Shown here in pieces: positions 19,126 to 28,630 of a stretch of DNA of 34,352 nucleotides. This DNA is from Bacteroidales bacterium (lineage in GTDB: Bacteria; Bacteroidota; Bacteroidia; Bacteroidales; JAIPAH01), in contig JAIPAH010000017.1 in assembly GCA_021740175.1 (NCBI GenBank), positions 1 to 34,352 of the forward strand. The letters run 5' to 3'. Within the stretch, counting starts at the first letter, position 1. Every line of letters starts with the position of its first letter. Below the pieces are notes generated by a model that searched no databases, had not been told where the DNA came from, and worked only from the letters and a program-made list of their open reading frames with translations. A program made the position numbers and the translations under genes.

Positions 19126-20721
19126 ATGGCAGAAATTAATCCTTCAGAAGTATCAGCTATACTACGTCAGCAATTATCAGGCCTTAAAAGCGAGGCCCAG
19201 CTAGATGAAGTAGGCACCGTCCTTGAAATAGGCGACGGAATCGCACGTGTTTATGGATTAAATAATGCGCAGTCCGCCGAATTGGTAGAATTCGAAAACA
19301 GTGACCTGAAAGGAATTGTCCTGAACCTCGAAGAAGATAATGTCGGTATTGTGCTGCTGGGTGAAGCTGAAAACATCCAGGAGGGCCATATCGTCAAACG
19401 TACCGGACGAATTTCTACGATCAATGTAGGAGAAGCCCTGTGCGGACGTGTCATCAACAGTGTGGGAGAACCTATCGACGGGAAAGGCAACATTGAAGGT
19501 GACCTTGTAGAGATGCCCCTGGAACGGCGAGCTCCCGGTGTTATTTACCGACAACCCGTAAATGAGCCGCTTCAAACAGGAATCAAACCTATTGACTCTA
19601 TGATTCCTATCGGGAGAGGACAGCGAGAACTCATCATCGGTGACCGACAAACCGGGAAATCTACCCTTCCTATCGACACCATTATCAACCAAAAAGAAAA
19701 TTACGATAAAGGCGAACCGGTCTATTGTATATATGTGGCAGTCGGACAAAAAGGCTCCACGGTAGCCCAGGTCGAAAAAACCCTCCGGGATCACGGAGCT
19801 ATGGATTATACCATAATTATTTCAGCCACAGCATCCGATCCTGCTGCCATGCAGTTTTATGCTCCTTATGCCGGAGCTGCTATCGGGGAATACTTTAGGG
19901 ATACCGGTCGCTCAGCCCTCGTGGTTTACGACGACCTCTCGAAACAAGCAGTCGCTTACAGGGAAGTTTCCCTGCTTTTGAGAAGACCGCCGGGCCGTGA
20001 AGCTTACCCCGGTGATGTTTTTTATCTGCATTCCCGTCTCTTGGAACGATCTTCTAAGATCATCGAGGATGACAGTGTAGCCCAGCAAATGAATGATTTG
20101 CCGGAGTCAATCAAAGACCGGGCAAAAGGCGGGGGATCCTTAACAGCGCTGCCGATCATTGAGACACAAGCAGGCGACGTAGCGGCTTACATCCCCACAA
20201 ATGTGATTTCAATTACAGACGGGCAGATTTTCCTGGAATCAGACCTCTTCCTGTCCGGTGTAAGGCCGGCCATTAACGTGGGAATATCGGTATCCCGGGT
20301 AGGAGGTAGTGCCCAAATCAAATCAATGAAAAAAATTGCCGGAACGCTAAAGCTTGACCAGGCTCAATTCCGTGAGCTGGAAGCTTTTGCCAAATTTGGT
20401 TCCGACCTGGATAAAGCTACCCAGGCAATAATCGACAAAGGGCGCAGAAATGTGGAAATCCTGAAACAGGATCAGAATAAACCCATGCCCGTTGAGCAGC
20501 AAATTGCCATTATATATTGCGGAACCAAAGGATTGGTACAACAAGTGCCGGAAAAGAAAATCAAAGCGTTTGAAAAAGATTTCTTGTCAGTAATGCAAGA
20601 ACAACATTCCGATGTGCTTGAAACTTTGAAAGCAGGAAAATTAGACGATGAAGCCCTTCAGACTTTAGAGAACACGGCTAAAGAAGTGGCCTCTAAGTAT
20701 GAAGAAAATTCCCAGGAATAA
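19126..20721 (+). CDS. atpA: F0F1 ATP synthase subunit alpha
   Basis: [62 protein letters not shown]. Confidence 0.98.
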   Translation: MAEINPSEVSAILRQQLSGLKSEAQLDEVGTVLEIGDGIARVYGLNNAQSAELVEFENSDLKGIVLNLEEDNVGIVLLGEAENIQEGHIVKRTGRISTINVGEALCGRVINSVGEPIDGKGNIEGDLVEMPLERRAPGVIYRQPVNEPLQTGIKPIDSMIPIGRGQRELIIGDRQTGKSTLPIDTIINQKENYDKGEPVYCIYVAVGQKGSTVAQVEKTLRDHGAMDYTIIISATASDPAAMQFYAPYAGAAIGEYFRDTGRSALVVYDDLSKQAVAYREVSLLLRRPPGREAYPGDVFYLHSRLLERSSKIIEDDSVAQQMNDLPESIKDRAKGGGSLTALPIIETQAGDVAAYIPTNVISITDGQIFLESDLFLSGVRPAINVGISVSRVGGSAQIKSMKKIAGTLKLDQAQFRELEAFAKFGSDLDKATQAIIDKGRRNVEILKQDQNKPMPVEQQIAIIYCGTKGLVQQVPEKKIKAFEKDFLSVMQEQHSDVLETLKAGKLDDEALQTLENTAKEVASKYEENSQE

Positions 20722-20736
20722 ATTGAGTAATATACC

Positions 20737-21621
20737 ATGGCTAATTTAAAAGAGATACGTACAAGAATTAACTCGGTCAAGTCTACGCGACAAATTACCA
20801 GTGCCATGAAACTTGTGGCGGCCTCAAAGTTACGCAAAGCGCAGAATGCTATCATAGCTTTGAGGCCTTACTCCTACAAAATACAAGAAATCATGGGGAA
20901 TTTGAGTGATAGCCTGGGCGAACATACCGAGAATCCCTACCTGAGAGAAAGCGAAGTTAATAACATTTTGCTTGTGTCTATTGCTTCTAATAAAGGATTG
21001 TGCGGCCCTTTTAACGCTAATATCATTAAGGAAACAGAACGCCGGGTACAACAAAATTTTAATAGCTTATATGAAAATGGCGGCGTACATTTGCTTACTC
21101 TTGGGAAGAAACTCACGGAGTATTTTGGCAAAAGGGATTATCATTTAACCGGTAATCATGATGAAATCTTCGATGATCTGACTTTTGAAAATTCCACGGC
21201 TATTGCCAAAGAGTTAATGCAAGTATTTAAGGAAAAACAGTATGATAAGATCTATCTCGTCTACAACAAATTTATTAATGCCGCAACTCAACAGGTCAAA
21301 TTTGAACAATTTTTGCCTTTAGAGCCTTTACAAGAGGAGACATCAAACACTGAAATGCAAACCGATTATATTTTTGAACCCAGTAAAAATGAAATTGTGG
21401 AGGAATTAATACCAAAAACCTTAAAAATCCATTTTTACCAGGCTCTTTTAGATTCCAATGCGGCTGAGCACGGAGCCAGGATGACGGCTATGCACCAGGC
21501 TACCGACAATGCCACAGAGCTTATCAATGACCTGCAGCTGAAATACAATAAAGCAAGGCAGGAGTCTATTACAAATCAAATTATCGAAGTTGTCTCCGGA
21601 GCAAAAGCATTAGAAGGTTAA
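20737..21621 (+). CDS. atpG: F0F1 ATP synthase subunit gamma
   Basis: MANLKEIRTRINSVKSTRQITSAMKLVAASKLRKAQ; C-terminal ITNQIIEVVSGAKAL. Confidence 0.97.
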   Translation: MANLKEIRTRINSVKSTRQITSAMKLVAASKLRKAQNAIIALRPYSYKIQEIMGNLSDSLGEHTENPYLRESEVNNILLVSIASNKGLCGPFNANIIKETERRVQQNFNSLYENGGVHLLTLGKKLTEYFGKRDYHLTGNHDEIFDDLTFENSTAIAKELMQVFKEKQYDKIYLVYNKFINAATQQVKFEQFLPLEPLQEETSNTEMQTDYIFEPSKNEIVEELIPKTLKIHFYQALLDSNAAEHGARMTAMHQATDNATELINDLQLKYNKARQESITNQIIEVVSGAKALEG

Positions 21622-21641
21622 ACCCAAAAAAATAGAAAATT

Positions 21642-22172
21642 ATGGTAACAAATAAATTACAAGAAGTACTTAACAACCAGATAAAAAACGAAGAGCACTC
21701 TTCCCGCATTTATCTCGCCATGGCTTCATGGTGCGAGATGAAAGGTTACGAGGGTGCTTCCGAATTTCTCTATGCCCAGGCCGATGAGGAAAAAATGCAC
21801 ATGCTCAAACTCATCCATTACCTGAATGATCGGGGTGGCCATGCCGAAATGCAAGCGCTTGATGCGCCCAAAAAAGAATGGGACGGATTGAAGAAGCTTT
21901 TTGAGGAAGTGCTGGCTCACGAAGAATTCATTACAGCAGAAATTAACAAATGTTATGAGACGGCCCTAAATGAAAAAGATTACAACACCGCTCAATTCCT
22001 GCAATGGTATGTACAAGAACAGGTTGAGGAAGAAAGCACTATGAACTCAATCATCGATAAAATGAATCTTGCGGGAGACTCTAAAGGTGGCCTTCTGCAA
22101 ATTGATATGGCTCTGAAAAAAATGGCCGCCGGCGGGGGTAGTTCTTCCGGCGCTGAAGAAAACGCACAATAA
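21642..22172 (+). CDS. Ferritin
   Basis: NEEHSSRIYLAMASWCEMKGYEGASEFLYAQADEEKMHMLKLIHYLNDRGG; QVEEESTMNSIIDKM. Confidence 0.95.
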   Translation: MVTNKLQEVLNNQIKNEEHSSRIYLAMASWCEMKGYEGASEFLYAQADEEKMHMLKLIHYLNDRGGHAEMQALDAPKKEWDGLKKLFEEVLAHEEFITAEINKCYETALNEKDYNTAQFLQWYVQEQVEEESTMNSIIDKMNLAGDSKGGLLQIDMALKKMAAGGGSSSGAEENAQ

Positions 22173-22180
22173 AAACCATC

Positions 22181-22214
22181 AACGGCTGTTACTTCTTATA
22201 ACAGCCGTTTTTTC
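22181..22214 (+). terminator. Rho-independent terminator after ferritin
   Basis: AACGGCTGTTA-CTTCTTA-TAACAGCCGTT followed by TTTTT; 11-bp stem, between convergent genes. Confidence 0.88.
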
Positions 22215-22773
22215 TTTCTTCCGCCTGCCTTTCAAGCTCTTCATACCATTTTTCTCCGTATTCGCGAACCAAAGCCTCTCTTACAAATTTATAAACAGGC
22301 ACGTTTAATTTATCGCCAAGCTCACGTGCCGGATCGCAAATACTCCATCGGTGATAATTCATGGCTTCGTTATGAACATGCTTACTTATCCGTACGGGAT
22401 ATAAATGACAGGAAACAGGTTTGCGAAAGTCGGTTACTCCATTTTCAAAAGCTTTTTCGATGCCACAGGAAGCCACTTCGTTTTCATCAAAAACAGCAAA
22501 CGCACATTCCCTGCCATCAACAAGCGGGGTGACGTATTCACCATCCGAATCATATTCAAAACATCCTGCTTGCGCTATCGATTTTTGGCCGTTCTGGGTA
22601 AGATAAGGCTTTATTGCCTCAATAGAAGTTTCAAGCTCCTCTATCTCCCATTCTTCAAGAGGTGCGCCGGCATCACCCTCCACACAGCATACTCCTTTGC
22701 ACTTGGCCACATCGCAAACAAAATTTTGCTCAACAACATCTTCCGAGATTAAAACATTATCAACAATTATCAT
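22189..22773 (-). CDS. DUF3109-family Cys-rich protein (YkgJ-like Cys cluster)
   Basis: CDVAKCKGVCCVEGDAGAPLEEWE, RECAFAVFDENEVASCGIE, KPVSCHLYPVRI. Listed start at 22782 is TTG; ATG at 22773. Confidence 0.82.
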   Translation of the reverse strand: MIIVDNVLISEDVVEQNFVCDVAKCKGVCCVEGDAGAPLEEWEIEELETSIEAIKPYLTQNGQKSIAQAGCFEYDSDGEYVTPLVDGRECAFAVFDENEVASCGIEKAFENGVTDFRKPVSCHLYPVRISKHVHNEAMNYHRWSICDPARELGDKLNVPVYKFVREALVREYGEKWYEELERQAEERKNGCYKK

Positions 22774-22786
22774 TATTTTCAACTTA

Positions 22787-24277
22787 TTATTTCCAAAAAT
22801 TCGGTGATAAAAGAATCAAAACCGTGAACAGTTCCAGTCGTCCGATCAGCATCAGGAAAGTCAAAAACCATTTCCCCGCCACCGGAATTGCAGCATAATT
22901 CTCAACAGGACCTACACCACCAATTCCCGGACCAATATTTCCTATTGTTGCAGCTACAGATCCTACAGCCGTCTCAAAATCCAATCCCATAACCAAAGCC
23001 ATTACAACTATACTTATAGCGAAGATAATCATGTAAAGCACAAAAAACGACAAAATATTATAAATCACATTTCTCCCCACAGTCTTTTGGTTAAACCTTA
23101 CCGGGATAATGGCATTGGGGTGAATCATACGTTTCAATTCCAGGAAACCGTTTTTAAAAAGCAATAATTGGCGCATCACTTTTATCCCTCCGCCTGTTGA
23201 TCCTGCGCTTCCACCTATAAACATCAGCATAAAAATGATCACCCATAAAGAGGCCGGCCAGCTAAGATAATCGGAAGTTATATATCCCGTGGTCGTCACT
23301 ATAGAGACCACCTGGAACATCCCTTTTCTGAAAGATTCTTCCCAATCGCCGAACCCATTAAAAATCAAAAACAGCGTAATGAGCAACGTAAATGCGCCAA
23401 GAATCCTTAAAAAATACCTGTATTCTTCATTCCTGAACACTTCTTTGATTCGGCCGTTCAATGCCAGGTAGTGCAAGGAAAAATTCGTTCCTGCGAAAAT
23501 CATAAACAACACAATAATGTATTGAATATAAGGTGAAAATTCAGCTATGGAAGTGTTTTTAGGAGAAAAGCCCCCGGTGGCCATCGTCCCGAAAGAATGC
23601 GTTAAACCATTAAAAAGGTCCATTCCCCCGGCCATTAAAAGAAGGGTTTCAACAAAAGTGAGTAACACATAAATGCCCCAAAGTCTTTTGGCTGTGGCTG
23701 TAATGCGGGGATGCAATTTATCAGGTGTAGGCCCCGGTACCTCTGCAACAAAAAGAGACATCCCCCCAATGCCGAAAAACGGTAATATAGCCAGCGAAAG
23801 CACGATGATCCCCATACCACCAATCCAGTGGGTCATGCTCCTCCAAAACAGCAGACCTTTAGGCATAGCTTCAATATCGTTCAGAATAGTGGCCCCTGTT
23901 GTAGTAAAACCCGACATGGTTTCAAAAAAGGCATCCGTATAACTAGGGATATCGCCGCTAAGGAAAAAAGGGATTGCTCCGAAAAGAGATATCACTATCC
24001 ATGAGGAGGTTACAATGATAAATCCTTCCCTTTTACTTAGTGCTGGAGATGCACGGCGATAGAACCATGTAATAATTAGTCCTACCGTAATCATTATAGC
24101 CGAGGATAAGAGCATGGGCCAGAAATCGCGTCCGGGCTGAAAAAGATGAATCTGACTGAAATCCGGGTTAGAATAATAAATTGAAAACGGCAGGGAAAGA
24201 AGAACAAACACACCTTCGATGGTAAGTAATATTCCAATCGCCTTGACTATTATATTCAGATTTATCTTCGATTGCAT
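22787..24277 (-). CDS. trkH: TrkH-type potassium uptake membrane subunit
   Basis: TMSGFTTTGATIL, WIGGMGIIVLSLAILP, GGSAGSTGGGIKV, IGNIGPGIG. Confidence 0.94.
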   Translation of the reverse strand: MQSKINLNIIVKAIGILLTIEGVFVLLSLPFSIYYSNPDFSQIHLFQPGRDFWPMLLSSAIMITVGLIITWFYRRASPALSKREGFIIVTSSWIVISLFGAIPFFLSGDIPSYTDAFFETMSGFTTTGATILNDIEAMPKGLLFWRSMTHWIGGMGIIVLSLAILPFFGIGGMSLFVAEVPGPTPDKLHPRITATAKRLWGIYVLLTFVETLLLMAGGMDLFNGLTHSFGTMATGGFSPKNTSIAEFSPYIQYIIVLFMIFAGTNFSLHYLALNGRIKEVFRNEEYRYFLRILGAFTLLITLFLIFNGFGDWEESFRKGMFQVVSIVTTTGYITSDYLSWPASLWVIIFMLMFIGGSAGSTGGGIKVMRQLLLFKNGFLELKRMIHPNAIIPVRFNQKTVGRNVIYNILSFFVLYMIIFAISIVVMALVMGLDFETAVGSVAATIGNIGPGIGGVGPVENYAAIPVAGKWFLTFLMLIGRLELFTVLILLSPNFWK

Positions 24278-24280
24278 ACT

Positions 24281-25621
24281 TTAATTAAAAAGGGTCGTAA
24301 CTTTCTGGACAGCCGGCGGTAAAGCAAATACCACAACTTTATCACCCGCCTTTATCTGTAAATCCCCCACGGCGATATACCCTTCATTGTTTCTAACAAC
24401 ACCCCCGATAATAGCACCCTTAGGCATTTTCAGCTTTTTAATCGGTTTTCGGGTAGCCGGCGAATTTTCCTTCACGACAAATTCGAGCGCATCGGCATCC
24501 ACACTGCTCAGGCATTTAATATCGGTCACTTCAGCATCCATAGTAAAGCGTACGATATGGCTGGCTGTGATCAACTTTTTGTTGATCATGGTATCAATAC
24601 CGATCTTTTTCGATATATCAAAGTAATCCACGTTTTCAATCAAAGGTATCACCTTGGGTACGCCATATTTCTGAGCAAGAAGACAGGTAAAAATGTTGGT
24701 TTCCGAATTTTCGGTAGTTGCAATAAATGCATCCATGCTGCGGATTCCTTCATCTTCCAGCAAAGAAACATCACGGGCATCTCCGTTAATAATCAGCGTA
24801 TTTTGAATAGCATCCGTAAGTTTTTCGCTTCTTTCCTTGTCGATATCTATCAATTTGACATTCGCCTGGTGTTCAAGCTCACGGGCAGTTTTACGTCCTA
24901 TGCGGCCTCCACCGATGATCATTACGTTACGAATATCGATTTTACGCTTCCCTCCTAACTTCAAAAGCTCGCTAATACCGTTGGGCCGGGTAATAACGTA
25001 AGCCAAATCACCCTGTTCAAAATGGTCTTCACCTGTGGGGATAATCGTCTTATCGTCTCTTTGTATGGCGATACACCGAAAATTAAGCCGGGGATATTCC
25101 CGGGCAATTTGTGTAAGGGTTTTCCCAAGCACCATAGCCTTTTTGTCGAGGCGTATCAGGTAGAGTGATAATCTTCCTTCTGAAAAATCAATAATTTCGG
25201 TGGCGGCACTTTCCGTAAGTAGTTTCAAAATCTCTTTGGCAGCGATTCGCTCGGGGGCTACCAATTCGTCAATACCCATCTCTTTGAATCGGGCTTTATT
25301 GTGGGGAGCCAGGTATTCTATATTGTTGACCCTTGCAATCGTTCTTTTGGCCCCCAATTTTTTCCCCAGCAAACAGGTTACAATATTTACTTGTTCATCA
25401 TGCACGACGGATATGAGTAAATCAGCCCTCTCAATATTGGCGCGCTCGAGAATACGTACCGATGTTGAATTCCCGGCAATAGTCATCACATCCATATGGG
25501 ATTCCAGCATTTCCAACAGTTCGGAATGGGGGTCTACAATAGTCACCTCATGATGCTCCGATTCAAGCATTTTTGCCAGGTGAAATCCTACTTCGCCGTC
25601 TCCTGCAATAATTATATTCAT
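24281..25621 (-). CDS. trkA: TrkA-type potassium uptake NAD-binding subunit (two RCK units)
   Basis: IIAGDGEVGFHLAKMLE and IIGGGRIGRKTARELE Rossmann motifs. Confidence 0.95.
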   Translation of the reverse strand: MNIIIAGDGEVGFHLAKMLESEHHEVTIVDPHSELLEMLESHMDVMTIAGNSTSVRILERANIERADLLISVVHDEQVNIVTCLLGKKLGAKRTIARVNNIEYLAPHNKARFKEMGIDELVAPERIAAKEILKLLTESAATEIIDFSEGRLSLYLIRLDKKAMVLGKTLTQIAREYPRLNFRCIAIQRDDKTIIPTGEDHFEQGDLAYVITRPNGISELLKLGGKRKIDIRNVMIIGGGRIGRKTARELEHQANVKLIDIDKERSEKLTDAIQNTLIINGDARDVSLLEDEGIRSMDAFIATTENSETNIFTCLLAQKYGVPKVIPLIENVDYFDISKKIGIDTMINKKLITASHIVRFTMDAEVTDIKCLSSVDADALEFVVKENSPATRKPIKKLKMPKGAIIGGVVRNNEGYIAVGDLQIKAGDKVVVFALPPAVQKVTTLFN

Positions 25622-25635
25622 TTACTACCTCCATA

Positions 25636-25643
25636 CAAAATTA
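25636..25643 (-). promoter_or_regulatory. -7 box TAATTTTG upstream of trkA
   Basis: Plus strand CAAAATTA; no clear -33 partner. Confidence 0.3.
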
Positions 25644-25770
25644 GCCTGCGAAATAAAGTATTTGCGAATATATAAACAAGAAACTTTCCATTTTTAACTT
25701 TTCCGTTTCTATCTAAAAAACAAACGTTTACGCTAAAAAGCAATTTTTTACTAAAAACCCGGCAAACTTA

Positions 25771-26565
25771 TCATTTTTTTATTTCAAAAATATCCCAGTC
25801 CAACCCTACTTTAAATTTATCCCTGAAATCGGCCAGCTCTTTATAAGATAACGTTTGGGTAACCGTTCCTTCTTCGTTATCGGCAACACTATTCATCAAA
25901 TTACCTTTCGCATCAATAAAGCGTGTCCCACCGGAATAGGAAAGATCGTTACCATCGTCACCGACTCGGTTTACTCCTACGACATAAGCCTGATTTTCTA
26001 TAGCACGCGCATGAAGCAGTGTCCTCCATATATGCACCCGGCTCTGTGGCCAATTGGCTACATAAATCAAAAGATCATAATCGTACATATCATTACTGAA
26101 AACATTTTTACTCCAGACAGGAAAACGCAAATCATAACAAATCAGGGGCCTTATTCTCCAGTCTTTCAGCGTTACCAGCAAAGGTTCGCTACCCCCTGTA
26201 AAGCGCTTATGCTCTCCGCCCATCCTAAACAAGTGCCGCTTGTCATAGGTCAGGTAAAAACCATTGGGTTGCATCCATACCAGGCGGTTAAAATAATCAT
26301 TACCATCTTTAACAATCAGTGAACCGGTTATAACAGCATCAGTCCATTCTGCCTGCTCACGCATCCAGCGAATTGTCGGCCCGTCGATCGTTTCGGCCAC
26401 TTTGGAGGGTTCCACGGAAAAACCGGTGTTAAACATCTCGGGCAAAACGATTAAATCCGGTGACGTTTTCAGATGCTTTATCTTCTCCGAAAACTTCTCT
26501 TTGTTACTGTCCGGGGCTTCCCAGACCAAATCAGCTTGAAAAAGAGTGACTGTTAAATCCTGCAT
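25771..26565 (-). CDS. Nitrilase-family omega-amidase (YafV-like)
   Basis: Glu-Lys-Cys triad contexts: LPEMFNTGF, YDKRHLFRMGGEH, PLICYDLRFPVWS. Confidence 0.9.
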   Translation of the reverse strand: MQDLTVTLFQADLVWEAPDSNKEKFSEKIKHLKTSPDLIVLPEMFNTGFSVEPSKVAETIDGPTIRWMREQAEWTDAVITGSLIVKDGNDYFNRLVWMQPNGFYLTYDKRHLFRMGGEHKRFTGGSEPLLVTLKDWRIRPLICYDLRFPVWSKNVFSNDMYDYDLLIYVANWPQSRVHIWRTLLHARAIENQAYVVGVNRVGDDGNDLSYSGGTRFIDAKGNLMNSVADNEEGTVTQTLSYKELADFRDKFKVGLDWDIFEIKK

Positions 26566-27713
26566 AATACTTCGGCTGCTTTATTTATTGTTTCTTGCTT
26601 TTTAGCAAAACAAAAACGTAGGATATTCATATTATCTTGTTTTTCGTGATAAAAAGGTGTTAGAGGTATAGCAGCTATCCCATAATTTTTTATCAACTCT
26701 TCCGTGAAAGATTGGTCGTCTTTTTGGGTAATACCCCTATAATCCAATAACTGAAAATACGTTCCTTTTGAAGGAATCACCTTAAAACGACTATCTTGAA
26801 TCTGATTGACAAAAAAATCACGCTTAGCCTGGTAAAAATCGGCCAGCCCTTCGAGTTTAGGATACTTTTTTAAATAATCGGTAATGGCATATTGTACGGG
26901 TGTGTTGACGGCAAAAACCACAAACTGGTGCATCTTCCTGAATTCTTTCATCAGGGGGGCCGGGGCAAGGGCATAACCGGTTTTCCATCCGGTAGCATGC
27001 AGGGTTTTCCCAAAAGAACCAATTACAAATGTTTTTTGGGCTAATTCTTTAAACCGTGCCGCACTGTGATGCTCCTGTCCGTCAAAAACCAAGTGTTCAT
27101 AAACTTCGTCACTAATGACCACAAGGTCTTTTTCTTTTACCAATTTTTGGAGCTGAAGCATATCCTGCTCTGAAAATACAGCCCCGGTAGGATTATGCGG
27201 TGAATTAATAATAATCATCCGGGTTTTAGGATTGATGATTCGGGCCACTTCATCCCATTCGACATGAAAACCGGGTTCCCTCAAACGACTGTATTTCACT
27301 ATCCCGCCATTCATCTGAATCGCCGGTGCATAAGCATCATAAGCCGGTTCGAAAATAATCACTTCATCGCCTTTTCTGACAAATGCGGATATTGCGGTAT
27401 ACAAAGCCTGAGTGGCTCCGGCGGTCACTGTAATCTCATCTTCAGCATCATAGTCGGCATTATGATTCATCAAGTAAAGTTTTTGAATCATATCCCTTAA
27501 TCCCGGCACACCTTTCATAGGCGCATACTGGTTGCGCCCCTCCTTCATGTGGTAATTAACCCTATCAATTAGCTCTCCGGAAATTTGAAAATCCGGGAAA
27601 CCCTGGGAGAGATTAATGGCATCATAATCAGCGGCCATTTGCGACATCACGGCAAACACCGAGGTGTTCATTTCTCTCAATTTTGGTTGTATCGGGTTTT
27701 TATCTTCTTTCAT
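26553..27713 (-). CDS. Methionine/glutamine aminotransferase (YbdL-like PLP class I)
   Basis: NLSQGFPDF, NSPHNPTGAVFS, VISDEVYEHLVFDG, SFGKTLHATGWKTGYA. Confidence 0.9.
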   Translation of the reverse strand: MKEDKNPIQPKLREMNTSVFAVMSQMAADYDAINLSQGFPDFQISGELIDRVNYHMKEGRNQYAPMKGVPGLRDMIQKLYLMNHNADYDAEDEITVTAGATQALYTAISAFVRKGDEVIIFEPAYDAYAPAIQMNGGIVKYSRLREPGFHVEWDEVARIINPKTRMIIINSPHNPTGAVFSEQDMLQLQKLVKEKDLVVISDEVYEHLVFDGQEHHSAARFKELAQKTFVIGSFGKTLHATGWKTGYALAPAPLMKEFRKMHQFVVFAVNTPVQYAITDYLKKYPKLEGLADFYQAKRDFFVNQIQDSRFKVIPSKGTYFQLLDYRGITQKDDQSFTEELIKNYGIAAIPLTPFYHEKQDNMNILRFCFAKKQETINKAAEVLCRI

Positions 27714-27735
27714 AGCTCTAAAATATAGATTTACT

Positions 27736-27743
27736 CAAATATA
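27736..27743 (-). promoter_or_regulatory. -7 box TATATTTG upstream of the aminotransferase
   Basis: Plus strand CAAATATA about 23 bp upstream of the start. Confidence 0.35.
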
Positions 27744-27869
27744 CTTCTAAAAGTAGTAATTATAAAACAATGTCAGCTCAGAGGTTTAAAAAAAATTTGT
27801 GAGGTATAAAAATAAATACTTATCGTTATACATTTATTTTCAAGCCAAAAAAAAATAATAAGCTCATAG

Positions 27870-28021
27870 TTTGTCGGAATCCCGAAGTTTCGGGAATACT
27901 TTATTCTTCCAGCCTCTGGCTGGTACAACCGTTAGTTATAAAATCGGAAGCTTGGAGGGAAGCCAGAGGCTTCAAGAATATTACAGCGGAAGCAGGAGCT
28001 TCCGCCGAACGGTCTGACAAA
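27870..28021. repeat. REPIN-like multi-hairpin intergenic element
   Basis: Hairpins TCCCGAAGTTTCGGGA (27880-27895), CCAGCC-TCT-GGCTGG (27909-27923), GAAGCC-AGA-GGCTTC (27959-27973), GCGGAAGC-AGGA-GCTTCCGC (27986-28005). Inverted copies 27902-27921 and 27961-27980 match at 18/20. Terminal TTTGTCGGA (27870-27878) / TCTGACAAA (28013-28021). Confidence 0.8.
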
Positions 28022-28175
28022 AAAAATGAAATAATTTATTAAGTAGCTATCTTTACACCTCAAAAAAATTTTATGACCTGGTTTTAATAGCGATTGTTTG
28101 CTCTTACAATCATAACAGAAATAAAACCATTAAAAAGAAAATCCTTATTTTTGACTAATAACCAAATAAAACTTT

Positions 28176-28520
28176 ATGAAACCAGTAAAAATTCTTCTAC
28201 CCGTTTTTCGATGGATTATGCGTGTTAGCCTGGTGCTTTATGCATACGTCATGTATTTTGACGTCATCCGGAGTTTCCAATTCGGGGATTTAGGTTATTT
28301 CGTAGCATTGATTTTCAGCCTCTTCACTGTTTTGTTGTTAGTAGGAGGCTTGCTTCGCGAAAGCTCCATTACCGTCATTTCAGCATTAATTTTAATATTG
28401 CTGGAACTTTACCAGTTAACGTATGACGTCAATCCGGAGGTAAGCCAATCATTTGCCATTTTTCTCATGATTATGTCCATAACCGGATACTTTTTGGCTA
28501 CCGGTAATGAGAAAAAGTGA
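28176..28520 (+). CDS. Hypothetical small polytopic membrane protein (114 aa)
   Basis: Three to four hydrophobic segments; complete ORF with ATG start. Confidence 0.65.
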   Translation: MKPVKILLPVFRWIMRVSLVLYAYVMYFDVIRSFQFGDLGYFVALIFSLFTVLLLVGGLLRESSITVISALILILLELYQLTYDVNPEVSQSFAIFLMIMSITGYFLATGNEKK

Positions 28521-28574
28521 AGGGAACGAAAACGTTTCCATATTTTAACTCTTCCGATAAATGAGATTATTAAT

Positions 28575-28582
28575 TAAATTTG
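28575..28582 (+). promoter_or_regulatory. -7 box TAAATTTG upstream of pgk
   Basis: Matches TAnnTTTG, 49 nt before the ATG at 28631. Confidence 0.4.
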
Positions 28583-28630
28583 TGAGATGAATTCATTCCC
28601 AACCCATACAATTAAAAAGAAAGGAAGACT

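Noticed and set aside
19258-19794. 178-aa minus-strand ORF
   Set aside because: Fully antisense to atpA, no recognisable motif.
27714-28175. Possible tRNA or CRISPR array in the hairpin-rich intergenic region
   Set aside because: No cloverleaf or T-loop GGTTCRA motif and no regularly spaced direct repeats; the structure fits inverted palindromic units instead.
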